DNA of 64,000 bases, taken from Streptomyces diastatochromogenes (GTDB lineage: Bacteria; Actinomycetota; Actinomycetes; Streptomycetales; Streptomycetaceae). Below the pieces are notes generated by a model. The model was given only the letters and a program-made list of their open reading frames with translations, made no database searches and was not told where the DNA came from. This document shows positions 29,148-38,866 of this stretch, piece after piece. The position numbers were made by a program, and so were the translations under genes. Position 1 is the stretch's first letter, and every line of letters starts with the position of its first letter. Location: NCBI GenBank assembly GCA_026913215.1, contig JAPTYK010000001.1, forward strand, positions 4,402,001 through 4,466,000, given 5' to 3'.

Positions 29148-31452
29148 TCAGGACACGTGGTCGTACGTGGTGGTGCCGGAGTTCAGGAGAAGGGTGGACG
29201 CCCGGCGGGCCTGGAGGGGCATGCGCCAGGCGCCGCCGCTGCTCGCGTAGAAGTAGGCGGTCTTGTCCGGGCCGTAGACGTACACGTCGGAGAAGCCGTC
29301 GTTGCTGTTGTCGTCGATGCCGACGATCTGGCTGTACTGGTTCCAGCCGGCGCCGATCTTCGTGCGGGTGGTGAAGGTGCCGTCGCCCTTGCCGAGGTAG
29401 AGCCAGAGGACGCCGGCCCTGTCGCGGGCGAGCAGGTCCCGGCCTTGCCGCCGGCGAGGTTCCCGACGGCGGTGAGCTGGTTGTAGACGCCCCAGCCGGA
29501 ACCGATCTTCTTGCGGGGCGCGAAGGGAGCGGTGGCGCTGCCCGTGCCCTTGTAGAGGTACAGGTCGCCGGCCTTGTCGGTGGCGACCAGATCCGCGCGG
29601 CCGTCGTTCGTCAGGTCGAAGCCGCCCGCGAGCTGGTCGTAGATCTGCCAGCCCCCGCCGACCTTCACCCGCCCGAGGAACGGTTTCGATCCGGCGCCGG
29701 TGCCCTGGTGCAGCCAGAGGACGCCGGTCCTGTCGCGGGCGACGGCATCGGCCACGCCCGTGCCCGCGACATCGCCGACGGACTCGATCCGGTCGTAGAC
29801 GTCCCAGCCCGTGCCCACGGCCGCGGGGAGCCCTGCGGCAGGGGCTCGTACCCCACGTGGTGTACGCGTGCCGGCTGTCGGCGCGCCACAGCTTGCCCGC
29901 GGCGTCCCGCGCGAACAGGTCCGTCGTGCCGTTCCCGTTGTAGTCGTGCGCCCGGTGGACGTAGCCGAGGGTGAAGTCGCCGGAGGCGTGCAGGTCCGGG
30001 CCGAGACCGTCCGAGGGGACGGCGTCGAGCTTCCAGGTGTACGCGCCGGGGGTCCAGGGGCCGGTCAGTCCGCCCTCGGCGGGGTCGAAGCCGCCGTACC
30101 AGGTGAGGTCGACGGTGCGGGACCGTCCCGCGGTGCCCCGGAAGGTTTTCTTCTGTCCGCTCGCCTTGTTCGTGAGCGTCACGTCGTAGGCGAAGCCCGG
30201 GTGCGAGAGGGTCCAGCTGAACTGGGGGCCGCCCTTCAGCGGGTCCAGCACGACGGACGGGCCGAACCCGGTTCCGGTGAGGGTGAGGGCGGTCGGCGTG
30301 CCGTCGCTGTAGGCCGGTCGGGCCGAGGGGACGCCGTCCGGCCCGACCGTGATCCGGTACAGCCCCTCGCCGTGCTCCACGGTCCCGCCCTGCACGTACA
30401 GCGTGCCGTCGGGCCCGGTCACGCGGGCGCTGCTCACGCGGTCGAGGAGCTTGACCGTCTCCCCGCTCTTCAAGGACCGGGCGGTGAGCGGTACGAGCCG
30501 GTCGGAGGGAGAGCTCGACCCCGGGGTGTTGTAGGTGCCGTAGAGGGCCCAGTCCCCGAGGGGCGCCGAGAGCGTGGTCCTCCGCGCCTGGTCGGGGAAG
30601 TCGAAGCGCCGGGATTCCTTCGTCGCGCGGTCGGCGACGACGAGGGCCGAGGTCGTGGCGGTGTGCTCCCACCACGAGACGTGCGTGGCGGAGAAGGAGG
30701 GCCTGTCCCAGGCGTTCTGTCCGGCCGGCCGGGCGTACGTCTCGGTCACGGCCGCGGTGCGGGTGTCCACCAGCGCGAGCCCGCCGGCGGTGGCGGACGT
30801 GTAGGAGACGAGGGCCACGCCGTCCTTGTCGGCCGTCTCCACGCGGAAGGAGGTCAGCCCCGGCGGCAGGCCGGTGATCGCCCTGGCGGTCTGTGTGCCG
30901 TTGGTCCTGCTCAGGAGGAGAGGGGCGTACTTCCCGTCCTCGTAGCGCTGGGCGACGACGGTGGAGCCGACGGCGGCCACGTAGGCGAGGGGGGTGGGCT
31001 GCCCGGCCGCCAGGTCGATCACGACCGGGGGAGTGCCGGCGGGCGCCGCCATGTCGTGCAGCAGGACCTTGCTGTCGTACCCGTCGCGGGTCGGGACGAT
31101 GTCGGACGGCGCGGCCGTGTCGAGCACGGGGTCGACGCTCCAGGCCTTCGCGAGGAGGACCGAGGTGCCGTCCGCGTACCGGTGCCAGCGCATGTCCTCC
31201 GACGTGACGTCTCCGTCCTCCCCCGCCGTGTGCCGCGTGGTGGCCGCCAGATACCCGCTGGAGCCCAGCTGCCGCACCTGGGTGTCCGGCGCGACGACGA
31301 TCGGGTCTCCGCCTCCTGCGCGGCGGCGGCAGCGGTGGCGGTGGTCCGTGGTGCGGCGGCGACGGCGGCGCCGCCACTGCAGTGCCCGCCGTGACGGCGA
31401 GGACGGTGGTGACGGCGGCGGCGAGACGACGGGCCGAAGGGTGGTGCTTCAC
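29148..31452 (-). CDS. Secreted FG-GAP/VCBS-repeat protein, array member 4, about five frameshifts
   Basis: GTG at 31452, with GGGGGGAGAA upstream, begins VKHHPSARRLAAAVTTVLAV and TAGTAVAAP (signal peptide). Two bases are missing near 31380-31320, two near 29830 and one near 29445. The N-terminal half has RWHRYADGTSVLLAKAWSVD and GGTVEHGEGLYRITVGPDG. The Ig/FlgD-like module is LTNKASGQKKTFRGTAG to GAYTWKLDAVPSDGLGPDLH. The repeats include GGFDLTNDGRADLVATDKAG and DDNSNDGFSDVYVY. About 768 residues. The final segment is array-specific and differs from its neighbours. Confidence 0.85.
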
Positions 31453-31472
31453 GTTGGGTTCTCCCCCCAGAG

Positions 31473-31537
31473 ACCGGATGCGGCGCGGTCGTGGCGCCGC
31501 ATCCGGTTCGACTCAAGATCGGCGCGGATGGTTGTAC
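31473..31537 (-). promoter_or_regulatory. ECF-like promoter and 5' stem-loop, array gene 4
   Basis: On the minus strand GTACAACC (31537-31530), 17 bases, GTC (31512-31510), then a perfect 14-base-pair stem ACCGGATGCGGCGC/GCGCCGCATCCGGT with a 7-base loop, then GGGGGGAGA and the GTG. Confidence 0.75.
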
Positions 31538-31556
31538 GCGACCTTGAGCCGGTTCC

Positions 31557-33836
31557 TCAGGAGAGGAGGTCGTACTTGAGGTCGGAGGACATGAAGGTCC
31601 AGTTGACCGGGGCCCCGGCTTGAACGGCGCCTTCCAGGAGCCCGTGCCCTTGTAGAGCACGGCCTCGGTGCGGTCGTTCACCCTGGCGTACAGGTCGGGA
31701 CGGCCGTCGCGGTTCGCGTCGCCGATGCCGAGCAGCTGGTCGTACGCGCCCCAGCCCGCGCCGATCTTCGTACGGGCGGCGAAGGTGCCGTCGCCGTTGC
31801 CGAGGTACAGCCAGAGGACGCCGGCCTTGTCGCGGGCGACGAGGTCTCCGGCGGGGCCTCCGGCGAGGTTGCCGGTGGCGGTGAGCTGGTTGTAGATGCC
31901 CCAGCCGGTGCCGATCTTCTTGCGGGCCGCGAAGGGGGCGGTGGCGCTGCCCGTGCCCTTGTAGAGCCACAGGTCGCCGGCCTTGTCGGTGGCGACCAGG
32001 TCCGGGCGGCCGTCGCCGGTCAGGTCGGAGCCGCCGGTGAGCTGGGTGTACGCGTTCCAGCCGGAGCCGATCCGGACCCGGGCGGCCAGCGGGGTCTTGG
32101 CGAGGCCGGTGCCCTGGTAGAGCCAGAGCACGCCGGACCTGTCCCGGGCGACGACGTCGCTCACGGCCGAGCCGGCGATGTTCCCGGCTGCCTCGATCCG
32201 GTCGTAGATCCCCCAGCCCGATCCCACGAGAACCCCGGGGTGCTGGTCCAGCTGGTCGAGGTAGGGCTTCTGCGTCAGTGGGTCGAGCCCGGGGTACGGG
32301 AAGGTCTTGCTGATCCACAGCCGACCCGAGGTGTCCCGCATGAGCACGTCCGGCGAGCCGTCGGCGTCGTAGTCGTGCGCGCCGGGCTTCCGGGTGACGG
32401 TGAACGAGCCGGAGGTCTTCAGCTCCGGTCCGATGCCGTTCATCGGCTTGGCCGTGATCTCCCAGGTGTACGGCCCGCTCTGCGCGCCGGTCCACAGGTC
32501 CGGGGTGTTGTTCCAGCGGAGCTGGCCGTTCCAGCCGTACGGCGCCCTGTGCGGGTCAGGTTCGTAGACGTTGAGCGGGTAGACCCCGTCGGTCAGGGAT
32601 TCGCCCGTCCGGGTGTTGCGGATCTTGACCGTCATCTCCACCTCGTTCCGGCTGAGCTGCCAGACCATCCGGAAGGGAGGGGTCTTGTCCAGGTCCAGGA
32701 CCGCCGGGATGTTGTGCGAGAGCAGCGTGACCTTGGTGGAGAGGCCGGAGGAGGCGACCTGGGCGGCGGCGGGGACGCCGTCCGCGCCGGGGCGATCCGG
32801 TACAGGCCCTCGCCGCCCGCGACGGTGCCGCCCTGGACGTACAGGCTCCCGTCGGGAGCCACGGACGAGCCGCCCATGTCGTCCATGAGCTTCCGGGTCG
32901 TGCCGTTCCCCAGGTAGCGCGCGGTGACGGCGTACGCCGGGGACGGGTTCCGCTCCTCGTACCCGCCGGCCTGCGCGTACGTCAGCCAGCTGCCGACCAG
33001 GCCGATGGAGGTGGTCGCGCCGGGCACCGAGATCCGCTGGGTGCCGGGGGCGGGGGTCCGCTCGGTGACGACCACGGTCGACCCGGCGGAGGTGCCGCGC
33101 TCCAGCCAGGCGACGTGCTTGCCCGTGAGCGCGACCGCGGGCTGCTGCTGCGTGCCGCCCGCGATGGTCGCGCTCCGCGTGACGGCGGCGGTGGCGAGGT
33201 CCACGGTGGCCCAGTGCGTGCCGGTGGCGGCGGTGTACGTGAGCAGGGCGGTGTCGGCGGTGGCGGCCCGGAGCACCGGGTCCTTGGCGTCGCCCGGCAG
33301 CTTGGTCACGAGCCGCCCGGCCGGCAGACCGTCGGCGCCCCGGGCGATCAGGCGCACGTCCTGTCCGCCCTGCGCGTTGGACGCCCTGACGAGCGCGGTC
33401 CGGCCGACGGCCCCGATGTACTGCCCGTCGGGGCCGGCGATACGGGCCGAGACGGACAGGACGTCCTCGTCCGTCGTCATGTCGCGGAGGGTGATGAAGC
33501 CGTCGGGCTGGACGCGGGCGACCACGTCGGAGGCGCGCGAGGCGGTGATCAGGTCGGTGCTGCCCGGCCACGGCTCCTTCGTGGCGCCGTCGGCGTACCG
33601 GGTCCAGACGGTGCGCTGCTTGTCCCAGGACCAGGTCAGGAATCCGGTCGTCCCGGCGCCGGCGAGGTCCGTCCGGCCCTGCGGGTACGGCAGGACCGTC
33701 GACGCGGCGGTCCCGGCGACGGCGGCCGGGGCGGGGCCGCCGTGGCGGGAACGGCGGCGGCGAGGCCGCCCGCGGTGACGGCGAGCACGGCGGCCACGGC
33801 GGTGCCGAGCCGCACGCGGGCGGTGCGCGTGTGCAT
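31557..33836 (-). CDS. Secreted FG-GAP/VCBS-repeat protein, array member 5, three frameshifts
   Basis: ATG at 33836 begins MHTRTARVRLGTAVAAVLAV and TAGGLAAAVPATAAP (signal peptide). One base is missing near 33740, 32795 and 31610. Features: VWTRYADGATKEPWPGSTDL, GGTVAGGEGLYRIA, Ig/FlgD-like VKIRNTRTGESLTDGVYPLN to SGPYTWEITAKPMNGIGPEL. Five or six C-terminal units (GSGWNAYTQLTGGSDLTGDG; DLVATDKAGDLWLYKGTG; GIGDANRDGRPDLYARVND). About 760 residues ending SSDLKYDLLS. The fourth and fifth repeat units are nearly identical at DNA level to those of member 4. Confidence 0.86.
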
Positions 33837-33861
33837 CAAGGTGTGTCTCTCCCCCAGGGAT

Positions 33862-33921
33862 GCGGGCGTGGCGGTTGATCGCCACGCCCGCAGGACTCCC
33901 GAGGGGGTCGAATGGTTGTAC
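33862..33921 (-). promoter_or_regulatory. ECF-like promoter and 5' stem-loop, array gene 5
   Basis: On the minus strand GTACAACC (33921-33914), 17 bases, GTC (33896-33894), then a perfect 12-base-pair stem GCGGGCGTGGCG/CGCCACGCCCGC with a 6-base loop, then GGGGGAGAG and the ATG. The -35 box begins 6 bases after the stop of array gene 6. Confidence 0.75.
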
Positions 33922-33927
33922 GGGCGA

Positions 33928-36162
33928 TTAGAAGACCGCGTTGAACTTGGTGCCCTCGCCCGCGTACAGATTGGTCGCCTGGCGGGTGAACGGGGCCGTG
34001 GAGGAACCCGTCGAGGCGTAGACGTACGTGCCGCCGGAGCCGTACGCGATCAGGTCGGGACGGCCGTCGCCGGTGACGTCACCGCCGCCGACGAGCTGGG
34101 AGAACGCGCCCCAGCCCGCGCCGATCCTGATCCGGCTCTCGAAGCCGGCGCCGCCCGTGCCCCGGAAGAGCCACAGGACGCCGGCGGTGTCGCGGGCGAC
34201 CATGTCGCCGGCGCCGAGGTCGGTGACGGGCGAGTTCGCGATGTTGCCGACCATGGTGATCTGGTTGTACGCGTTCCAGCCCGAGCTGACCCGGAGCCGG
34301 GGCGCGAACGGCTTCGTGTAGCTGCCGGTGCCCTTGTAGAACCACAGGTAGCCGGCGCCGTCGGTGGCCACCAGGTCGGCCTTGCCGTCGCCGTCGAGGT
34401 CCGAACCGCCGGTGATCTTGTTGTAGATCTGCCAGCCGGTGCCGACCTTCACGCGGGTGGCGAAGGTGCCGTCGCCCTTGCCGAGGTAGAGCCACTGCAC
34501 GCCGGAGGCGTCGATGCCGATCACGTCGCCGTTGGCGTTGCCGCCGACGTTGCCGACGGCCTCGACCTGCTTGTAGATGCCCCAGCCGGTGCCGATCTTC
34601 GTCCGCTTCGCGACCTTGGACTGGCCGCCGACGGGCGCGTCGAAGAAGTCGTCCCGCCACAGCTCGCCCGCGGCGTTCCGCGCGAGGACGTCGGTGGAGC
34701 CGTTGTCGTTGTAGTCGTGCGGGTTGGTCAGGCGCTTGACCTGGAAGGAGCCCGACGCGGTCGCCGGGGCGCCGACGCCGTCGGTCGGGGTGGCAGTGAG
34801 CTGCCAGGTGTAGGCGCCGTTCGGGGCGCTGATGCCCTCCAGGACGCCGTTCCAGGAGTAGTCGAAGACACTGCCGGTGAGCGGCTGCGACGGCTTGTAC
34901 GTGAACTTCTTGCCGGTGGCCGTGTGCGTGAGGGTCAGCTGCACGTAGGCGCTGTCACGGGACAGGGACCACCGCATCGGGACCGTCGAGCCCGGCTTCT
35001 CCAGGTCCGCGGTGGCGGGGACCCTCGACTCGACGACCTGGAGGCCGAGGAGCGGCCCGTGTCCGCCTTGAGCTCGGCCTCCGGGCGGGCGCCGCCGACG
35101 CCGCCCGAGATCCGGAAGACGCCGTCGGAAGCGGTCGTGGCACCGCGCACGACCAGCGAGCCGTCGGGGGCCTGGGCCGCGCTGGAGAAGGTCTCCAGGA
35201 ACTTGTACGGGGCGGCGGCGGGGTCCTTGACGTTCCGCGCGTACAGCGGGCTCAGCGCGTCGCTCCCGGCCTTGCCCGGGACGCCGTACAGGACCACGTC
35301 GCCGACGATGCCGGCGACGACGCCGCCGCTCAGCGCGCCGGTCAGCGGGATGCGCAGGGCGCCGGTGTCCACGGAGATCTCGGGGTGCCCTCGGACTGCG
35401 CCTTGATGACGACCGCCCGGTGGGTGGCCGTGAGGGCGCCGGTGGACGTCGGGTACCACTCGCGGGTGCCCGAGGAGCCCTCCCAGTCGAGGACCGAGTT
35501 GCTGAGGGCGCTCGTGGTCGCGGTCCACCACGCGGGCTCGTAGCCGCCCGTCGCGGCCCGCACCATCTCGGTGCCCAGGACGATCGCCCTCGACCCGTCG
35601 GAGGCGACGACCTTGTAGTCCACGTTGCGGGTGCGGGACGACAGCTTCGACTTCTGGCTGACGCCGTTGACCTTCTGGAGCTTCCACAGCTCGCGGTAGT
35701 TCTCGGTGCCGCTCGGGACGCTCACGTAGAGGATGTCGCCGACGACGCCGACCAGCTGCGAACCGGGCTTGAACTCGGAGGCGATCTCGAACGAGGTGAA
35801 CCAGCCGGAGCCGGCCTTCATGTCCCGGATCTGGACCGAGCTGCCGCCGTTGCTCGTCACGACCATGTCGGAGTGGCTGTCGTGGCCCATGGAGCCCGTG
35901 TAGATCGGCAGCATGGAGTTGTCGGCGAACGTCCGCCACGCCTGGGACGGGTTCCCGGCGTCGTCCGTGTAGGCCGTGAGGAAGCCGGTGGTGCCGGCGC
36001 TGGTCACCTCGGCGTCCTGTGCCAGGAGCGCCCCGCTGAGCGCCTGCGTCCCGGCGACGGCGGCCGGGCGGCCGCGACGGCCGGGACGGTGACGAGCGTG
36101 CCGGTCACGGCGGTGACCGTGGACAGCGTGAGCAGCGCGGCGGCCAGTCGGCGCCCGGACAT
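33928..36162 (-). CDS. Secreted FG-GAP/VCBS-repeat protein, array member 6, three frameshifts
   Basis: ATG at 36162 begins MSGRRLAAALLTLSTVTAVT and GTLVTVPAVAA (signal peptide). One base is missing near 36065, 35390 and 35055. The N-terminal half is the most divergent of the six (AWRTFADNSMLPIYTGSMGH; VRGATTASDGVFRISGGVG). The Ig/FlgD-like module (THTATGKKFTYKPSQPLTGS to GAYTWQLTATPTDGVGAPAT) and C-terminal repeats (GGSDLDGDGKADLVATDGAG; GGGDVTGDGRPDLIAYGSGG) are clear. About 745 residues, ending NLYAGEGTKFNAVF, which resembles the end of member 1 (SLYAGETAKFNEFS). It is the first transcribed gene of the array. Confidence 0.86.
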
Positions 36163-36187
36163 ACGGTGCTGCAAGGAAACCCCTGTG

Positions 36188-36246
36188 AAACGGGCACGGC
36201 GCATGCCGTACCCGTTTTCAGACCCTTGATCGATTAGGGGTTGTAC
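36188..36246 (-). promoter_or_regulatory. ECF-like promoter and 5' stem-loop, array gene 6
   Basis: On the minus strand GTACAACC (36246-36239), 15 bases, GTC (36223-36221), then a 13-base stem AAACGGGCACGGC/GCCGTACCCGTTT with one A-C mismatch and a 4-base loop. It is preceded by an unrelated gene (DinB), showing that the element belongs to the downstream array gene. Confidence 0.7.
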
Positions 36247-36280
36247 GCAACTCGAAGAAATTTTCGCGAAGTTGGCGCGG

Positions 36281-36790
36281 TCAGCCGCGCCGCTCCAGCA
36301 CGCCCCGGACGTACGCCGCCTGCCCCGCGTGCTGGAGGTCGTCCGCGATCACCGACACCAGCCGGACGCCGAGGGTGACCGGCGGGTCCCAGCGGGTGTC
36401 GACGACGCGGTCCAGGTCGGTGTTCGTGACCGCGCGGACCAGCTCCTCCGTACGGGCGTGGACGGCGTCGTGGTAGCCGAGGAGCAGCTCCGCGGGGGCG
36501 CGGACGGAGCCGACCTGGGCGCTCGTCATTCCGTAGCCGGTGGCGTGCTTCGGGAAGGGCAGGGCGAAGCGGTCGGCCCAGCCGTCGGAGGTCCACAGCT
36601 GGTCCGTGTCGAAGGCGTCCGCGAGGTGGTCGTCCTGGACGCGGGTGAGGTGCCAGACGAGCCAGGCGACGGTGTTGGCGTCGGGGTCGACGCGGGCGGT
36701 GAGCCCTTCCTCGGTGAGGCCCTCCACGGTCTCGTGGACGACCTCGCGGATCCGGCCGAACGAGTCGAGCAACAGGGCGGCGCTGTTCAT
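36281..36790 (-). CDS. DinB/DUF664-like four-helix protein
   Basis: ATG at 36790 follows GAGGAGCCCCC; upstream in-frame codons lack a ribosome site. MNSAALLLDSFGRIREVVHE starts a four-helix DinB-like fold. VAWLVWHLTRVQDDHLAD and VSVIADDLQHAGQAAYVRG carry the metal-binding histidines (WH...DxH and QHxGQ). About 169 residues, intact. The family includes mycothiol-dependent transferases and hydrolases of actinobacteria, and the substrate is not predictable. Its leader contains an eight-copy 14-base tandem repeat. Confidence 0.83.
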   Translation of the reverse strand: MNSAALLLDSFGRIREVVHETVEGLTEEGLTARVDPDANTVAWLVWHLTRVQDDHLADAFDTDQLWTSDGWADRFALPFPKHATGYGMTSAQVGSVRAPAELLLGYHDAVHARTEELVRAVTNTDLDRVVDTRWDPPVTLGVRLVSVIADDLQHAGQAAYVRGVLERRG

Positions 36791-36808
36791 GGGGGCTCCT
36801 CGGGGTCG

Positions 36809-36920
36809 GGTCGAGAACGTCAAGTCGGGAGCGTCGAGCCGGGAGCGCCGGATCGAGAACGCCGGGTCGGGGACGCCGGATCGAGAACGCCGGGTCGAGA
36901 ACGCCGGGCCGGGGACGCCG
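36809..36920. repeat. 14-base tandem repeat, eight units in register
   Basis: Consensus GRTCGRGAACGCCG repeats eight times without a length change from 36809 to 36920, with scattered substitutions. It fills the space between the DUF1992 stop and the DinB ribosome site. Confidence 0.85.
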
Positions 36921-36926
36921 GGCCGG

Positions 36927-37324
36927 TCAGGGGCGCTCCGCCTTCCACCGCTCCACCACGGCCTCCACGTCGAAGGGCCTCAGGTTCAGCGGGGACCGGC
37001 CGGCGGGCGGGCGAGGGCTTCGGCGATCCGGGTGTTGATCTCCCCGAGGACGCGGCGCACCTGGTGCTCCGAGACGGCCGCGGCGACCGCCGCCTCCGCG
37101 TCCTCGGCCGCCTTGCGCAGGGCCAGGGCGGGCGGCAGGACGGACGCGCCCTCGCGGTGCATCTTCCCCTTGATCCACCACAGCTCGTCGTACGGGGCCG
37201 AGTCGTCCGGGAGGGGCTTGCCGAAGCCGGGCAGGCTCCGGAACTCGCCGCGCTCCGCGGCCTCGCGGATCTGTTTGTCGACGAACGACTCGAAGCTGAC
37301 TCCGGGCGGCTTGCGTTCGGTCAT
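36927..37324 (-). CDS. DUF1992 (DnaJ-C28-like) protein, one frameshift
   Basis: ATG at 37324 begins MTERKPPGVSFESFVDKQIR. FRSLPGFGKPLPDDSAPYDE and GEINTRIAEALARPPAG are the conserved DUF1992 blocks. One base is missing near 37005. The corrected tail, LNLRPFDVEAVVERWKAERP, matches the family's usual ending (NLxxFDVEAVVERW), ending at 36927. About 132 residues. Function unknown, and bacterial members are stand-alone domains with no J-domain. It is transcribed divergently from the M23 peptidase. Confidence 0.83.
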
Positions 37325-37455
37325 GTGTCCAGACTACGTAACCGCCGCGGTGCGGGTGTGGTTCTCGCGGACTACTGCGACCCGCGATCTTCCGGCACTC
37401 TGTGGTCCGTCCCACGCACGTCTACCCCTGTCCCATCCCCCTCACCGGAGGACGC

Positions 37456-38290
37456 ATGCGTGCACGGATCACCCTCTCGGCACCCTCCTCGCGCTCGTCG
37501 CGGGCCTGCTCACCGCCCTCGTCACCGCCGGCCCCGCCCAGGCCGCGCCGCTCTTCAAGGCGCCCTTCCCTGCGGGCAGACCTGGACCTACAGCCACCAC
37601 TCGGCCGAGGTCCGCCAGGCGCTCGACTTCGTCCGCTCGGACGGCGGCACCACCGCCGGCACCCCGGTCCTCGCCTCGGCGTCCGGCACCGCGCGCCGCT
37701 ACTCCGAGCCGGCCGGCGCCGGGAACTACATCGTGATCGACCACGGCGGCGGCTGGAAGACGTACTACTTCCACCTCAGCGCCTACTCCGTCGCCGACGG
37801 CGCCCAGGTCTCCCAGGGGCAGCGGATCGGCACCACCGGCAGCACGGGCAACAGCACCGGCGCCCACATCCACTACGAGCAGCTCTACAACGGCGTCGGC
37901 CAGACCATCGCGATCAACGGCGTCTCCCTCGCCCCCTACCCCTCCTCCTACGGCTCCAAGTCCCTGACCAGCGACAACGGCTGCTCGGGCGGGGGAGGCG
38001 GCACATACTGGGTCGACACCTTCGCCCAAGCCACCGGCTACGCCCAGGCGAACACGAACGACCCGCAGGGCGTCCTGAACGCGGGCACGAACTACGTGTA
38101 CTGCAAGGTCTGGGGCGCCGAGGTCCGCGACGGCTCCGGGAACTACAACCACTGGTGGCTGCGGACCGACCTCGACACCGTCTACGCCGGGAAGAACGGC
38201 TACGGGGCGTACGTCTCCGCGTACTACCTGTCCCGCTGGGGCAACGACGAGGCCCGGGACAACAGCGGGACCGTGATCCCCACCTGCTGA
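37456..38290 (+). CDS. Secreted M23-family peptidase, two frameshifts
   Basis: ATG at 37456, with GGAGG upstream, gives MRARITLS and, after correction at about 37482, GTLLALVAGLLTALVTAGPA (signal peptide, cleavage after AQA). A second base is missing near 37570 before CGQTWTYSHHSAEVRQALDF. The zinc ligands are the His and Asp of YSHH...ALDF and the HIH of TGAHIHYEQ. After a GGGGG linker the last 90 residues (YWVDTFAQATGYAQANTNDP to GTVIPTC) form an SH3-like wall-binding domain. About 278 residues. It probably cuts peptidoglycan cross-links outside the cell. Confidence 0.86.
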
Positions 38291-38318
38291 CCGTCCCGGC
38301 GACCCTCCCGGAAAAGGG

Positions 38319-38361
38319 CAGGAGCCCCGCTCGTGCCGTGAGGCACGGAGCAGGGCTCCTG
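38319..38361. terminator. Bidirectional terminator hairpin
   Basis: CAGGAGCCCCGCTCGTGCC pairs with GGCACGGAGCAGGGCTCCTG around a GTGA loop, with few mismatches. It lies between the convergent M23 and cold-shock genes. Confidence 0.82.
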
Positions 38362-38401
38362 AGTACTGCGCTAGATCAGCGTGTCAGCCGACCCGGGCAA
38401 C

Positions 38402-38605
38402 TTAGGCCGGGGTGACGTTCTCCGCCTGCGGGCCCTTCGGGCCCTGCGTGACGTCGAAGGTCACGAGCTGGTTCTCCTCGAGCGAGCGGAAGCCGTTCGC
38501 GTTGATCGCGGAGTAGTGGACGAAGACATCCGGGCCGCCGCCGTCCTGGGCGATGAAGCCGAAGCCCTTTTCAGCGTTGAACCACTTCACGGTTCCGGTA
38601 GCCAT
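38402..38605 (-). CDS. Cold-shock protein (CspA family)
   Basis: ATG at 38605 sits after AGGAGGGCTC. The 67-residue product MATGTVKWFNAEKGFGFIAQ contains RNP1 (KGFGFI) and RNP2 (VFVHYSAI), a complete single cold-shock domain. It binds single-stranded RNA/DNA and acts as an RNA chaperone. It is intact, which fits its short length. The leader carries a hairpin followed by T-rich sequence (38660-38699), so expression may be set by premature termination or temperature-sensitive folding. Confidence 0.96.
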   Translation of the reverse strand: MATGTVKWFNAEKGFGFIAQDGGGPDVFVHYSAINANGFRSLEENQLVTFDVTQGPKGPQAENVTPA

Positions 38606-38659
38606 GAGCCCTCCTATGGGCCAAAGGGTCGCCCTGCTCCAGAACCTGCAAACAAGTCT

Positions 38660-38699
38660 GAAAACTACAAAAGCCTGCGGGTCACATGCTCCGCAGGCT
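38660..38699 (-). terminator. Intrinsic-terminator-like hairpin in the cold-shock leader
   Basis: On the minus strand AGCCTGCGG, 10 bases, CCGCAGGCT, then TTTTGTAGTTTTC. It has a 9-base-pair perfect stem with a T-rich tail, which is rare in this GC-rich genome. It lies 55-94 bases upstream of the ATG and is oriented with the gene, so it fits an attenuator. It could instead stop antisense-free readthrough from upstream, though no gene lies there on that strand. Confidence 0.6.
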
Positions 38700-38866
38700 C
38701 TGTACTGCAAGGGAAACCAAACTGCAACTTGCGTTGAGCGTAGCACGCAGGGCGCTCGGGGCGGTAGAGGGAAAGATCACGTCACTCGCATGTTTGATTC
38801 CGTTCCGTGTGCTGACGCGCGTGCCCCGGCGATGCCCACACTGCGAGACGGGTCTAGCCTCGCGAT

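Noticed and set aside
19838..35406. Very long plus-strand open frames opposite the secreted-protein array
   Set aside because: They are antisense shadows of GC-rich genes with poor codon use (strings of Val, Gly, Arg) and no ribosome sites. The minus-strand frames carry signal peptides and repeat motifs.
22077..36246. Repeats between array genes as a CRISPR array or insertion-sequence ends
   Set aside because: Only six copies at kilobase spacing, arms differ in sequence, no spacers, no transposase.
36820..36925. Coding repeat (Arg/Glu-rich peptide) on the plus strand across the 14-base repeats
   Set aside because: The 14-base period changes the frame at each unit, and no start or ribosome site supports translation.
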